In this document: positions 47,535 to 56,256 of the stretch, one piece after another
Layout of the letters: each line of letters starts with the position of its first letter
How positions within the stretch are numbered: the stretch's first letter is position 1
Source of the DNA: Micromonospora sediminicola
GTDB taxonomy: Bacteria > Actinomycetota > Actinomycetes > Mycobacteriales > Micromonosporaceae
Length of the DNA stretch: 64,000 nucleotides
Assembly: GCF_900089585.1 (NCBI RefSeq)
Contig: NZ_FLRH01000003.1
Span: 3,300,501 to 3,364,500, forward strand
Direction: 5' to 3'
Translations under genes and position numbers: made by a program
Notes under the pieces: model-generated
What the model saw: the letters and a program-made list of their open reading frames with translations, nothing else
The model's database searches: none
What the model was told of the DNA's origin: nothing

Positions 47535-50252
47535 ATGGTTTCTGCATCGACAGTGCATATAAACCTGTGGGGCCGGGACGACGAGTGCGACGCGATCCGT
47601 CGGCTCCTCGACTGGGACTCCGGCGGCGCGCTGCTGTTCCACGGCCCGCCCGGCTCCGGGCGCACCACCCTGCTGACGTACGCCCGGCGGGTGGCGGGGG
47701 AACGGACGCTGCTCACCGGTGCCGGCCTGGCCGACGAGGCCGCCCTGCCCTACGCCGGGCTGCACCGTCTGCTCGATCCCGTGCTGGACGCGGACGCGGC
47801 CCTGCCGGTGCGGCAGCGTCGGCTGCTCCGGCGCGTGCTCGGCGGCGGCGGATGCCCGGCCGACCAGCGGCTGGCCCTGGCCGCGGCGGTGCGTTCCCTG
47901 CTCGCCGCCGCCGCCGAGCGCCGGCCGCTGCTGTGCACCGTGGACGACCTCGACACCGGGGACCGGCAGAGCGCGTGCACGCTGGCGGTGGTGGCGCGGC
48001 GGCTGCGCCGGCTGCCGGTGGCGCTGCTGCTGACCACGACGTCCCCGACGGCCGTCGACGGCGTCCCGGCGCACCGGCTGCGGCCGCTGCACGTCCGGGA
48101 GTGCCAGGCCATGCTCGCCGGACGCCGGGACCCACCACCGGCGCCGGTGGCCCGCGCGTTGGCCGCGCTGAGCAGCGGCAGTCCGCAGGCCCTCGCGGAC
48201 CTGGCCGACACGCTCACCCCGGCCCAGTGGCGGGGCGAGGAGCCGTTGCCCGACACGCCGCCGGTGGACGGCGCGCTCGCCGCCGCCTACCGCGCCCGCC
48301 TCGACCGGTTGCCGGCGCCGACCCGGCGGATGGTGCTGCTCGCCGCGCTCGACCCGCACGACGACCCGGGCACCCTGGTGCGCGCCGCCTGGGCCGGCGG
48401 CCTGACCGTCGAGGCGCTCGCCCCCGCCGAGGCGGCCGGCCTGCTGCGTACCGGGCCGCACGGGGTGACGTTCCCGGACCCGCTCGCCCGGCCGATGATC
48501 ACCGCGGTCGCGCCGCTGGCCGACCTGCGCGCGGCGCACCTGCTGCTGGCCGGCACGCTCGCCGGAGGCCCACTGGGCCGGGCGCTGCGCCACGCCACCG
48601 ACGCCGACTGCCCGGCCGACGTGCTGGCCGCCGAGCTCGCGGTGGCGGTCGACCGGGCACCGGACCGGGCCGCCGCGGCGGTCGCGCTGCGCCGTGCGGC
48701 CGAGCTGACCGCCGATCCCGCCCGCGTGGCCGAGCTGACGGTCGCGGCGGCACGCTGCGCCTGGACCGCCGGCGACCCGGACCAGGCCCGGGAGCTGCTG
48801 CGCCGGCTCGCCCCCGGACCGACGGTGCGCGGCCCGGCCGACCTGGTCCGGGGCGACATGCAGCTGCGGTGCGACGCCCCGGCCGCCGCGGTGGCGACGC
48901 TGCTGGCCGCCGCCGACGCGGTCGCGCCGACCGACCGCCGCTCCGCCCTGCTCGCGCTGGTCCGCGCCGGCGAGGCCATCTGCGTCACCGGCGACCACTA
49001 CCGCTATGCCGAGGTGGCGCGGCGGGCCGAGGCGTTGCGGCGCCCCGGTGACCCGCCCGAGGTCGACCTGCTGGCCACCTTCGCGGTGGGCGTCGGGGCG
49101 ACCCTGCGCGGCGACCACGCCCGCGGTGGCCCGGCGCTGCGCCGGGTCGTCGTCCTCGGCGGCCGGCTGGCCGGATCCGCAGCCACCCCCGCCGCGCTGG
49201 CCTGCGCCGCCGCGGCCGCCCTGCTGGTGGGCGTGGACGGCCCCGCGCACCGGCTCGCCGACCGGGCGGTGGAGGTGGCCCGCTCGTCCGGCGAGGTGTC
49301 CCTGCTGCCCCGGGCGCTGGAGCTGCGGGCCGTCGCGGAGTATTGGCTGGGCCGCCACGAGGCCGCCGCGGAGACCGCCCGGCAGGGCGTGCGCACGGCC
49401 CGCGCCGCCGGTCAGCACGTCTGCGCCCAGGTGCACCTCGGCATCCTCGCGGTGCTGGCGGCGGTGCGTGCCGACCGGGTCGGCGCGCTGGCGCGGATCG
49501 CCGAGATCGGTGACGGGGCCGCCCCCGGGAGCCGGCCGGACGCGTACGCCCGGTGGGCGCTCGGCGTGCTGGACCTCATCGACGGCCGGTACGCCGACGC
49601 CGTCGCCCGGCTGGCCGCGCTGGCCCGCGCGCGCACCGGTCGGGGGCAGGTGCTGGTGCAGGTGATGGCCACCCCGTACCTGGTGGAGGCCGCCGCCCAC
49701 GAGGGCGGGCGGCCGGCGGCCGCGCTCACCGTCTTCGACCACTGGGCCAGCAGCACGGCCAGCCCGTCGCGGCGGGCGCTGGCCGCCCGGTGCCGGGCGC
49801 TGCTCGCGCCGCGCGGCGGCCCGGAGGCCGAACAGGAGTTCCGCGCGGCGCTGCGGCTGCACCCGGCCGACACCGACCGGTTCGAGCGGGCCCGCACCGA
49901 GCTGCTGTTCGGTCGGGAGCTGCGCCGTCGGCGTCGGCCCCGGGACGCCCGGGCGCACCTGCACCGGGCCCGGGAGGCGTTCACGCTGCTCGGCGCGACC
50001 GCCTGGGCCGAGCGGGCGGGCGAGGAGCTGCGCGCGGCGGGGGAGTCGGTCGGACCCGGCCGGCCCGGGCCGGAGCAGTTACTGACCGGCCAGCAACTGC
50101 ACATCGCCCGGCTGGTCGCGCAGGGGGCGACCAACCGGGAGATCGCCACCCGGATGTCGCTGTCCACCCGGACCGTCGACCACCACCTGCGCAACGTCTT
50201 CCACCGGCTCGGCGTGCGGTCCCGCACCGAGCTGGCCCGCCTGCTGCCCTGA
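47535..50252 (+). CDS. LAL-type LuxR family transcriptional regulator with a TTA codon
   Basis: The 905-residue protein is a large ATP-binding LuxR regulator: Walker A LFHGPPGSGRTTLL near 33-46, Walker B-like LLCTVDDLD near 132, a long helical TPR-like middle and a C-terminal LuxR helix-turn-helix (LTGQQLHIARLVAQGATNREIATRMSLSTRTVDHHLRNVFHRLGVRS, split near 848-895). Codon 849, directly before this domain, is TTA (50079-50081), the leucine codon whose translation depends on bldA tRNA in streptomycetes. Start at ATG 47535. It precedes a tailoring gene cassette and is its likely activator. Confidence 0.9.
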   Translation: MVSASTVHINLWGRDDECDAIRRLLDWDSGGALLFHGPPGSGRTTLLTYARRVAGERTLLTGAGLADEAALPYAGLHRLLDPVLDADAALPVRQRRLLRRVLGGGGCPADQRLALAAAVRSLLAAAAERRPLLCTVDDLDTGDRQSACTLAVVARRLRRLPVALLLTTTSPTAVDGVPAHRLRPLHVRECQAMLAGRRDPPPAPVARALAALSSGSPQALADLADTLTPAQWRGEEPLPDTPPVDGALAAAYRARLDRLPAPTRRMVLLAALDPHDDPGTLVRAAWAGGLTVEALAPAEAAGLLRTGPHGVTFPDPLARPMITAVAPLADLRAAHLLLAGTLAGGPLGRALRHATDADCPADVLAAELAVAVDRAPDRAAAAVALRRAAELTADPARVAELTVAAARCAWTAGDPDQARELLRRLAPGPTVRGPADLVRGDMQLRCDAPAAAVATLLAAADAVAPTDRRSALLALVRAGEAICVTGDHYRYAEVARRAEALRRPGDPPEVDLLATFAVGVGATLRGDHARGGPALRRVVVLGGRLAGSAATPAALACAAAAALLVGVDGPAHRLADRAVEVARSSGEVSLLPRALELRAVAEYWLGRHEAAAETARQGVRTARAAGQHVCAQVHLGILAVLAAVRADRVGALARIAEIGDGAAPGSRPDAYARWALGVLDLIDGRYADAVARLAALARARTGRGQVLVQVMATPYLVEAAAHEGGRPAAALTVFDHWASSTASPSRRALAARCRALLAPRGGPEAEQEFRAALRLHPADTDRFERARTELLFGRELRRRRRPRDARAHLHRAREAFTLLGATAWAERAGEELRAAGESVGPGRPGPEQLLTGQQLHIARLVAQGATNREIATRMSLSTRTVDHHLRNVFHRLGVRSRTELARLLP

Positions 50253-50284
50253 GCGCCGGCCCGGTCGGAGCGCCCGCGGCCGGG

Positions 50285-51043
50285 TCAGTGCAGCGCGGCC
50301 ACGGCCGCGTCGGCGCCGCCCCGCCAGAGCACGCCGGCCTCGGTGAAGCCGGCCGCGCGCAGGGCGTCGAGGTGCCACGCCGCGGGCGGGTTCCACTCCG
50401 GGCTGTGCCCGGTCGGATAGATCTGCCGCCGCTTCTCCACCAGCGGCCCGAGCGTCGGGTCGTCGGCCGCCTGCTCCCACCAGCCCGCCCAGGACAGCGC
50501 CGCGCCGGCGCGGTGCCGGGCGTGCCGCTGCTCCCGGGCCCGCTCGCCGAGCCGCGCGGTCAGCGTCGGCAACGCGTCGTCGGGCATGTGGTCGGCGTTG
50601 ACGAACACGCCGCCGGGGCGCAGCACGTCCCGGATCTCCCGGTACAGCTCGGCCAGGCGCGGCCCGTCGAGCCAGTGCAGGGCGGTGGCGGTGAGCACCG
50701 CGTCGTAGTCCCGGTGGGGCAGGGCGGTGGCCCAGTCGGCCTGGTTGAGGTCGGCGGTGACCACCGTGGCCCGGCCGGCCAGGGCCGCCTCGGCGAGGGT
50801 GAGCAGCACCGGGTCGAGGTCGAGCAGGGTGACCTCGGCGTCGGGCCGGCGGGCCAACGCGCGCAGGCTGATCGACCCGGTGCCGCCGGCCAGGTCGAGC
50901 ACGCGCGCCGGCCGGTCACCGGCGACCGCCTCGACGGCGTCGAGCATCGCGGCGAACCGGTGCTCCCGGTCCGGCATGAACGCCTCCTGCTGCCGGTCCC
51001 AGCTCTCCTGCCAGGCCCGCACATCCACATCGTAAGGAGTCAT
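50285..51043 (-). CDS. Class I SAM-dependent methyltransferase
   Basis: The 252-residue protein has motif I VLDLAGGTGSISLRAL near 47-62, VTLLDLDPVLLTLA as motif II and YDAVLTATALHWLDG near 113, typical of Methyltransf_25/UbiE-like enzymes acting on small molecules. ATG 51043 has no ribosome site but lies 7 nt after TATCGT, so it is probably leaderless. It is divergent from the FAD monooxygenase fusion across a promoter with a long inverted repeat. Confidence 0.85.
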   Translation of the reverse strand: MTPYDVDVRAWQESWDRQQEAFMPDREHRFAAMLDAVEAVAGDRPARVLDLAGGTGSISLRALARRPDAEVTLLDLDPVLLTLAEAALAGRATVVTADLNQADWATALPHRDYDAVLTATALHWLDGPRLAELYREIRDVLRPGGVFVNADHMPDDALPTLTARLGERAREQRHARHRAGAALSWAGWWEQAADDPTLGPLVEKRRQIYPTGHSPEWNPPAAWHLDALRAAGFTEAGVLWRGGADAAVAALH

Positions 51044-51080
51044 GCCGCTGACGATAGTTACCGAGGAGGTGCCTGTCGAG

Positions 51081-51107
51081 GCTTGTTGCCAATCTTTTGC
51101 AACAAGC
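51081..51107. promoter_or_regulatory. Long inverted repeat in the divergent promoter of the tailoring cassette
   Basis: GCTTGTTGC (51081-51089) and GCAACAAGC (51099-51107) form perfect 9-bp arms around a 9-nt AT-rich spacer. It lies between the methyltransferase and monooxygenase starts, well placed for a regulator of both. Confidence 0.6.
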
Positions 51108-51233
51108 TCGGAGCGGTCCCGCGTCCCGGCGGCGTCACCGGTGGGGGACGTCACGGCATGCGGCGGTGACGAACGGGTGACGCGACCTCCGGCAGGGTCG
51201 CGGCACGAGAACGGGACGGTTCGAGGGGGCGGC

Positions 51234-53510
51234 ATGATCAGGACGATGCTCCGGCTGCGCGCGCGTGCGGGGTGCGAGCCCGCGGTCGGACCGGCCTGGG
51301 AGACCGTCGCCGGGCAGGTCGGCGCGCTCGCCGGCAGCCTCCGGCACGAGCTGCTGCGCGACGCCCTGGACCCGTACGGCTTCGTCGTGGTCACCGAGTG
51401 GACCGACGAGGCGGCGCTGCGCGCGTACCGGCAGGGGCCGGTGGCGGCACGCCTGACCGACCTGCTCCGGCCGCTGACCGAGCCGGCCGACCCGCCCGAC
51501 TACCCGCCGATGCGGGAGGACGGCGACGGCGACGGCCCGGTCTACGTGGACGTGGAGCTGACCGTGCCACGGGACCGGCTCGCCGAGTTCCACCGGGGCT
51601 ACCCCGAGGTGGTGCGGCGGATGGCGGCCATCCCCGGCTACCGGCGTGAGCAGCTGCTCCGTGAGCCCGGCTCCGACACGCACCACATCTTCGCGGAGTG
51701 GGACGGCGCCGCCCCGTTCCTCGCCTGGATCGGCGACCCGGCCCACGCCTCGGTGCAGGCCGGCCCGATCGCACCGTTTCTTCTCGACATCCGGCGCCGC
51801 CTGTTCCACGTCGTACCCGACGGGACCGGCCGCCACTCGACCACGGGCAGGGAGGCCGACGTGCAGCAGACAACGGAGGTACTGGTCGTCGGGGCGGGGC
51901 CCACCGGGCTGACCGCCGCCGTCGAGCTGGCCCGGCGCGGCATCGCCTGCCGGGTCATCGACAAGCAGGTCACGCCGCCCGGCCACGCGGACAAGGCGAT
52001 CGGCGTGCACTGCCGCACCATGGAGATCTGGGAGGAGCAGGGCGTCGTCCGGGAGGCCATGGACGCCGGCATCTGGCTCACCGGCAACATGGTCTTCGTC
52101 AACGGCGAGCAGACCCACCGGATGAGCTGGGAGCTGCCCGGCCTGCCGTACGACCACCTCGGCCTGCCGCAGTACGAGACCGAGCGGATCCTCACCGCCC
52201 GGCTGGCCGCGCTCGGGGTGCGCCCGCAGCGCGGCGCCGAACTGGTCGACTTCACCCAGGACGCCGACGGCGTGACCGCCACCGTCCGCACCGCCGACGG
52301 CGGCACCGAGACGGTACGCGCGGCGTACCTGGTCGGCGCCGACGGCGCGCACAGCCGGGTACGGGAGCGGCTGGGGCTCACCTTCACCGGCGGTCTGGGC
52401 CGGTTCCCGCAGCTGTTCATGCTGGTGGACGTCGACGTGAACTGGGACATGCCGGACGGGCACCTGCTGCGGTTCCTGCACATGACCGACGGGCAGATGG
52501 ACGGGATGCTGGTCTGCGTGCCGCTGCGCGGCGCGCACCGCTACCGCATCGCCACCCTCGCCCCGCCCCGGTTCTTCGCCCAGACCGGCGGGCGGGACGC
52601 CCCGCCCGGGTTCAGCGAGGAACTCGACGAGCCGACCATCGCCGACGTGCAGGCCGCGCTGGACCGCCTCGCGCCACCCGGCACCCGGGCGAGCAACCTG
52701 CGCTGGTCATCGGTGTTCCGGATCAGCCACGGCATCGTCGACCGCTACCGCGACGGCCGGGTCTTCGTCGCCGGGGACGCCGCCCACCTGCACCCGCCCG
52801 CCGGCGGTCAGGGCATGAACACCGGCATCCAGGACACCTGGAACCTGGCCTGGAAGCTGGCCCTGGCGGTACGCGGGCTCGCCGCGCCCGGCCTGCTGGA
52901 CAGCTACGAGACCGAGCGGCGCCCGGAGGGCGAGGAGATCGTCGGCCGGGCGGTACGGATGGCCGGCACCGAGGAGGTGGACCGCGCCGACCTGGAACGG
53001 CAGTTCCTCCAGGAGATGTCCATGCTGCTCAGCTACGCCGGCAGCCCGCTGGTCGGGGAGACCGTCGCCGACCCGGCCGCGCTCGGCGACGCGCCCCGCC
53101 CCGGCGACATCGCGCCCGACGTCGACGGCCTGCGCCGGCGCGGCGTCGGCCACCCGCTGCGGCTGCGGGACCTGACCCGGGGCACCCGGCACACGCTGCT
53201 GCTCTACGCCGACGCCACGGCCGACCCGGCGCAGCTGGCGGGGTTCACCGACCTGTGCGCCGACGCGCGTCGCCTCGCCGGTGGCGAACTCGACGCGTAC
53301 CTGCTGCTCGACCCGGAGGCCGACGAACCGCGCCTGGCCGACCCGCCGGTGGTGCGCGACGCCGACCGCCGGTTCCGGGCCGGGTACGGGCTGACCGGCA
53401 CCGGGCTCTACCTGATCCGCCCGGACGGGCACGTCGGGTTCCGGGGCGCGCCCGTCGACCCGGACGCGCTGCGCAAGCACCTGCATCTGATCTTCGGGAG
53501 CGCGCGGTGA
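51234..53510 (+). CDS. Two-ABM-domain plus FAD-dependent monooxygenase fusion
   Basis: The 758-residue protein begins with two antibiotic-biosynthesis-monooxygenase (ABM) type domains (about 1-95 and 100-200; the first starts IRTMLRLRARAGCEPAVGP). It continues into a group A flavin hydroxylase with VVGAGPTGLTAAVELARRG near 218-236, the DG motif YLVGADGAHSRVR near 365 and GDAAHLHPPAGGQGMNTGIQD near 515, and a C-terminal thioredoxin-like domain. These hydroxylate aromatic polyketides. An internal GTG (51861) behind GGGAGG could also start a free FAD enzyme. The next gene overlaps by 4 bp. The reading frame is open throughout, with no sign of a frameshift. Confidence 0.85.
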   Translation: MIRTMLRLRARAGCEPAVGPAWETVAGQVGALAGSLRHELLRDALDPYGFVVVTEWTDEAALRAYRQGPVAARLTDLLRPLTEPADPPDYPPMREDGDGDGPVYVDVELTVPRDRLAEFHRGYPEVVRRMAAIPGYRREQLLREPGSDTHHIFAEWDGAAPFLAWIGDPAHASVQAGPIAPFLLDIRRRLFHVVPDGTGRHSTTGREADVQQTTEVLVVGAGPTGLTAAVELARRGIACRVIDKQVTPPGHADKAIGVHCRTMEIWEEQGVVREAMDAGIWLTGNMVFVNGEQTHRMSWELPGLPYDHLGLPQYETERILTARLAALGVRPQRGAELVDFTQDADGVTATVRTADGGTETVRAAYLVGADGAHSRVRERLGLTFTGGLGRFPQLFMLVDVDVNWDMPDGHLLRFLHMTDGQMDGMLVCVPLRGAHRYRIATLAPPRFFAQTGGRDAPPGFSEELDEPTIADVQAALDRLAPPGTRASNLRWSSVFRISHGIVDRYRDGRVFVAGDAAHLHPPAGGQGMNTGIQDTWNLAWKLALAVRGLAAPGLLDSYETERRPEGEEIVGRAVRMAGTEEVDRADLERQFLQEMSMLLSYAGSPLVGETVADPAALGDAPRPGDIAPDVDGLRRRGVGHPLRLRDLTRGTRHTLLLYADATADPAQLAGFTDLCADARRLAGGELDAYLLLDPEADEPRLADPPVVRDADRRFRAGYGLTGTGLYLIRPDGHVGFRGAPVDPDALRKHLHLIFGSAR

Positions 53511-53827
53511 GCCGGGTGCGCACGGTGCTGACGATGCGGACCCGCCAGGGGTGCGAGGCACAGTTCGAGGCGGCGTGGCTCACCGTCGCCGAGGAGATCC
53601 GGTCCCTGGACGGCTGCCTGCACCAGGACCTGGTCCGCGACGCCGACGACCCGCGCAGCTATCTGGTGATCAGCGACTGGGCGGACCGGGAGCGGCTGGA
53701 CGCGTTCGGCCGCAGCGCGCACCGGGACCGGCTGCTGACCCTCATCCGCGAGCTGCGCGAGTCCGCGCAGCGCCACACCTACCAGGTGCTGCACAGCGTG
53801 GCCGGCGAGCCGGGGGAGGGGCGATGA
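53507..53827 (+). CDS. Antibiotic biosynthesis monooxygenase (ABM) domain protein
   Basis: The 106-residue protein starts at GTG 53507 (overlapping the previous stop) with VRTVLTMRTRQGCEAQFEAAW and is recognisably similar to the first ABM domain of the upstream fusion, suggesting duplication within the locus. ABM ferredoxin-like enzymes oxidise anthrone-like phenols to quinones without cofactor. Its stop overlaps the P450 ATG. Confidence 0.82.
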   Translation: MSRVRTVLTMRTRQGCEAQFEAAWLTVAEEIRSLDGCLHQDLVRDADDPRSYLVISDWADRERLDAFGRSAHRDRLLTLIRELRESAQRHTYQVLHSVAGEPGEGR

Positions 53828-55053
53828 CCGACGACGACAAGGTGCCGGCCGCCGAGTTGTACACCGAGGCGTTCGCGGCCGACCCGTATCCCACGTTCGC
53901 CCGGCTGCGGACCGAACGGCCGGTCTGCCCGGTCGGCTCGCCGCGGTTCGACTCGTGGCTGATCACCGGCTTCGACGACGCGCGCGCGGCGCTGACCGAC
54001 CCGCGACTGTCCAAGGACCTGTACGGGCCGGACCAGCACTACCTGCGGATCTTCGGCCCGAACTCGGAGGGGTTGAACCGCAACATGCTCAACTCCGACC
54101 CGCCCGAGCACACCCGGCTGCGCCGGGTCGTGTCGCAGGCGTTCGCGCCCCGGCGGATCGAGGCGTTGCGTCCCCGGGTGGCGGTGATCGTCGACCAGCT
54201 CATCGACAAGATCATCCCGCAGGGCGAGTCGGACCTGATGCACGACTTCGCGATCCCGCTGCCGATGACGGTCATTTGCGAGCTGCTCGGGGTGCCGCCC
54301 GCCGACCACGGGCGGGTGCTCGACTGGACCCAGGTCATCCGCACCTCCGGCTCGACCAGCCGGCCCCCGGCGGAGGAACGCGCGGCGGTCCAGGAGGCGC
54401 AGCTGCGGCTGCACCACTACCTGGCCGACCTGGTCCGGGCCAAGCGCGACGACCCGGCCGACGACATCATCGGCGCGCTCGTGCGGGCCGTCGACCAGGA
54501 CAGGACGCTGTCCGAGGCGGAACTGGTCACCACCACGTTCCTGCTGCTCTTCGCCGGGCACCAGACCACCGCCGACTTCCTCGGCAACGCCGTGCTGGCC
54601 CTGCTCACCCACCCCGAGCAGCTCGAACTGCTGCGCGCCACGCCCCGCCTGCTGCCGGCGGCGATCGAGGAACTGCTCCGGTTCGACGGCCCGCTGCCGG
54701 TGGCCAGCCCGCGCATCGCCACCGAGGACATCGACTACCAGGGGGTACGCATCCCGCGCGGGTCGATCGTCGGGGTGGCGATCAACGCGGCGAACCACGA
54801 CCCCGGCCACTTCGCCGACCCCGACCGGCTCGACGTGCGCCGGGTCCGGGGACCGCACCTCGGCTTCGGCCACGGCGTGCACTACTGCCTCGGCGTCTCG
54901 CTGGCCCGGATGGAGGCGGAACTCGCCCTGTCCGCGCTGCTGCGCCGGCTGCCCGGGCTGCGGCTCGGCGTCCCGCTCGCCGAGGTGCGCCGGCTGCCGG
55001 CCGCCTCGCCGTTCCGCGGCCTGCTGGAACTACCGGTCACCTTCACCGTCTAG
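53824..55053 (+). CDS. Cytochrome P450
   Basis: The 409-residue protein has the bacterial P450 pattern: heme-binding FGHGVHYCLG with Cys355, an EELLR ExxR-type helix near 280 and an I-helix segment LLFAGHQTTADFLG near 240. The usual acidic residue before the conserved threonine (AGHET or AGHDT) is glutamine. The ATG overlaps the ABM stop. In this context it probably hydroxylates or couples an aromatic product. Redox partners are not in the window. Confidence 0.9.
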   Translation: MTDDDKVPAAELYTEAFAADPYPTFARLRTERPVCPVGSPRFDSWLITGFDDARAALTDPRLSKDLYGPDQHYLRIFGPNSEGLNRNMLNSDPPEHTRLRRVVSQAFAPRRIEALRPRVAVIVDQLIDKIIPQGESDLMHDFAIPLPMTVICELLGVPPADHGRVLDWTQVIRTSGSTSRPPAEERAAVQEAQLRLHHYLADLVRAKRDDPADDIIGALVRAVDQDRTLSEAELVTTTFLLLFAGHQTTADFLGNAVLALLTHPEQLELLRATPRLLPAAIEELLRFDGPLPVASPRIATEDIDYQGVRIPRGSIVGVAINAANHDPGHFADPDRLDVRRVRGPHLGFGHGVHYCLGVSLARMEAELALSALLRRLPGLRLGVPLAEVRRLPAASPFRGLLELPVTFTV

Positions 55054-55082
55054 CCCGTCCCACCCGTCTTCGAGGAGCAGTC

Positions 55083-55748
55083 ATGGTCTTCCGGAACGTG
55101 ATCGTCTGCCACATGGTCCCCGGCAGCGAGCAGATCGTCGGCGACGTCTTCGGCCACTACGACCAGGTCACCCGGCCGCAGGACCTCGGCGTCATCGGCC
55201 GGTACCTGCTGTCGCACCACGACCTCTACATCCACGTGATCGAGCGGGAGCAGGACCCGCGGATCTCCGGGCAGACCCGCGGGCTGCCCGCGTTCCAGAA
55301 GATCGCCGAGGCGATCGGCCCGTATGTGACCCCGTACCCGCGCTACTGGAAGAACCCGTCGGACTCGGTGGCCAAGGAGTTCTACCACTGGGCGCCCGAG
55401 GGTGAGCCGCCGGCGGACACCACGCTCACCGTGATCGTCGGGCGGATCAAGCCCGGCGCCGAGCCGGACGTGGCCCGGGTCTTCGGCGAGTCCGACGCCG
55501 GGTCGCTCCCGACCGACCTGGGCGTGACCGGGCGCTGGCTCTACTCGATCGACGACGTCTACGTGCACCTGCTGGAGCAGGAGTCCTCGGCCGCCGAGGC
55601 GACCCGGGACCAGCACGGCGACGCCCCGTCGTTCGGCAAGGTGATGCAGGACCTCGGCCCGTACATCGAGCCGTACCGGCCGGAGGCGTGGCACGGCCCG
55701 CAGGATTCGGTGGCCACGGTCTTCTACCGCTGGCAGGCCCAGGACTGA
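55083..55748 (+). CDS. SchA/CurD-like domain protein (tandem repeat)
   Basis: The 221-residue protein consists of two related halves (RNVIVCHMVPGSEQIVGDVF and LTVIVGRIKPGAEPDVARVF; DLGVIGRYLLSHHDLYIHVIE and DLGVTGRWLYSIDDVYVHLLE). This matches the SchA/CurD family found in type II polyketide spore-pigment (whiE/curamycin-type) clusters, where the exact step is unknown. The ATG follows GAGGAG. It is last in the cassette, and a terminator follows. Confidence 0.85.
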   Translation: MVFRNVIVCHMVPGSEQIVGDVFGHYDQVTRPQDLGVIGRYLLSHHDLYIHVIEREQDPRISGQTRGLPAFQKIAEAIGPYVTPYPRYWKNPSDSVAKEFYHWAPEGEPPADTTLTVIVGRIKPGAEPDVARVFGESDAGSLPTDLGVTGRWLYSIDDVYVHLLEQESSAAEATRDQHGDAPSFGKVMQDLGPYIEPYRPEAWHGPQDSVATVFYRWQAQD

Positions 55749-55758
55749 GCCACCCCGC

Positions 55759-55787
55759 GCGCTCCCGCCACCGGGTGGCGGGAGCGC
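55759..55787 (+). terminator. Terminator of the tailoring cassette
   Basis: GCGCTCCCGCCA and its complement (12 bp) close a CCGGG loop beginning 11 bp after the SchA/CurD stop. Confidence 0.78.
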
Positions 55788-55851
55788 CGAATCCCCCTGC
55801 CGGTCGCGGTCCGTGCGTCAGGCTGGACCCGATTCCGTACGGGGGTGTCGG

Positions 55852-56235
55852 GTGCCGACCAAGGAACTCATCCAGCACGTCGGCGCGCTGCTGGACCTGG
55901 CCGGGGTGCTGGTCATCGCGGTCGGCGTGGCGGTCGCCACGGTGGTCTTCGCGGTGCGCTGCGGGCGCACCCGGCAGGTGGTGGCGAACTACCGGGCCTA
56001 CCGGCAGGGCGTCGGCCGGGCGATCCTGCTCGGCCTGGAGTTCCTGGTCGGCGGCGACATCATCCGCACGGTCGCGGTGTCACCCACCTTCACCAGCGTC
56101 GGCGTGCTCGCGCTGATCGTGCTGGTCCGGACGTTCCTCAGCTTCTCGCTGGAGGTCGAGTTGGACGGCCGCTGGCCCTGGCAGGGTCGCCCGCCGGTGA
56201 GCCGGCCGAGCGTGGGCGCCCGGCCGCAGCGCTGA
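55852..56235 (+). CDS. DUF1622 small membrane protein
   Basis: The 127-residue protein has three hydrophobic helices (about 12-34, 62-80 region and 75-95) and the DUF1622 pattern: RAYRQGVGRAILLGLEFLVGGDIIRTV and VRTFLSFSLEVELDGRWPW, each at a membrane edge. GTG 55852 follows a G-rich stretch. Function unknown. Confidence 0.75.
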   Translation: MPTKELIQHVGALLDLAGVLVIAVGVAVATVVFAVRCGRTRQVVANYRAYRQGVGRAILLGLEFLVGGDIIRTVAVSPTFTSVGVLALIVLVRTFLSFSLEVELDGRWPWQGRPPVSRPSVGARPQR

Positions 56236-56256
56236 CCGTCGCACCCCCGGGGCAGG

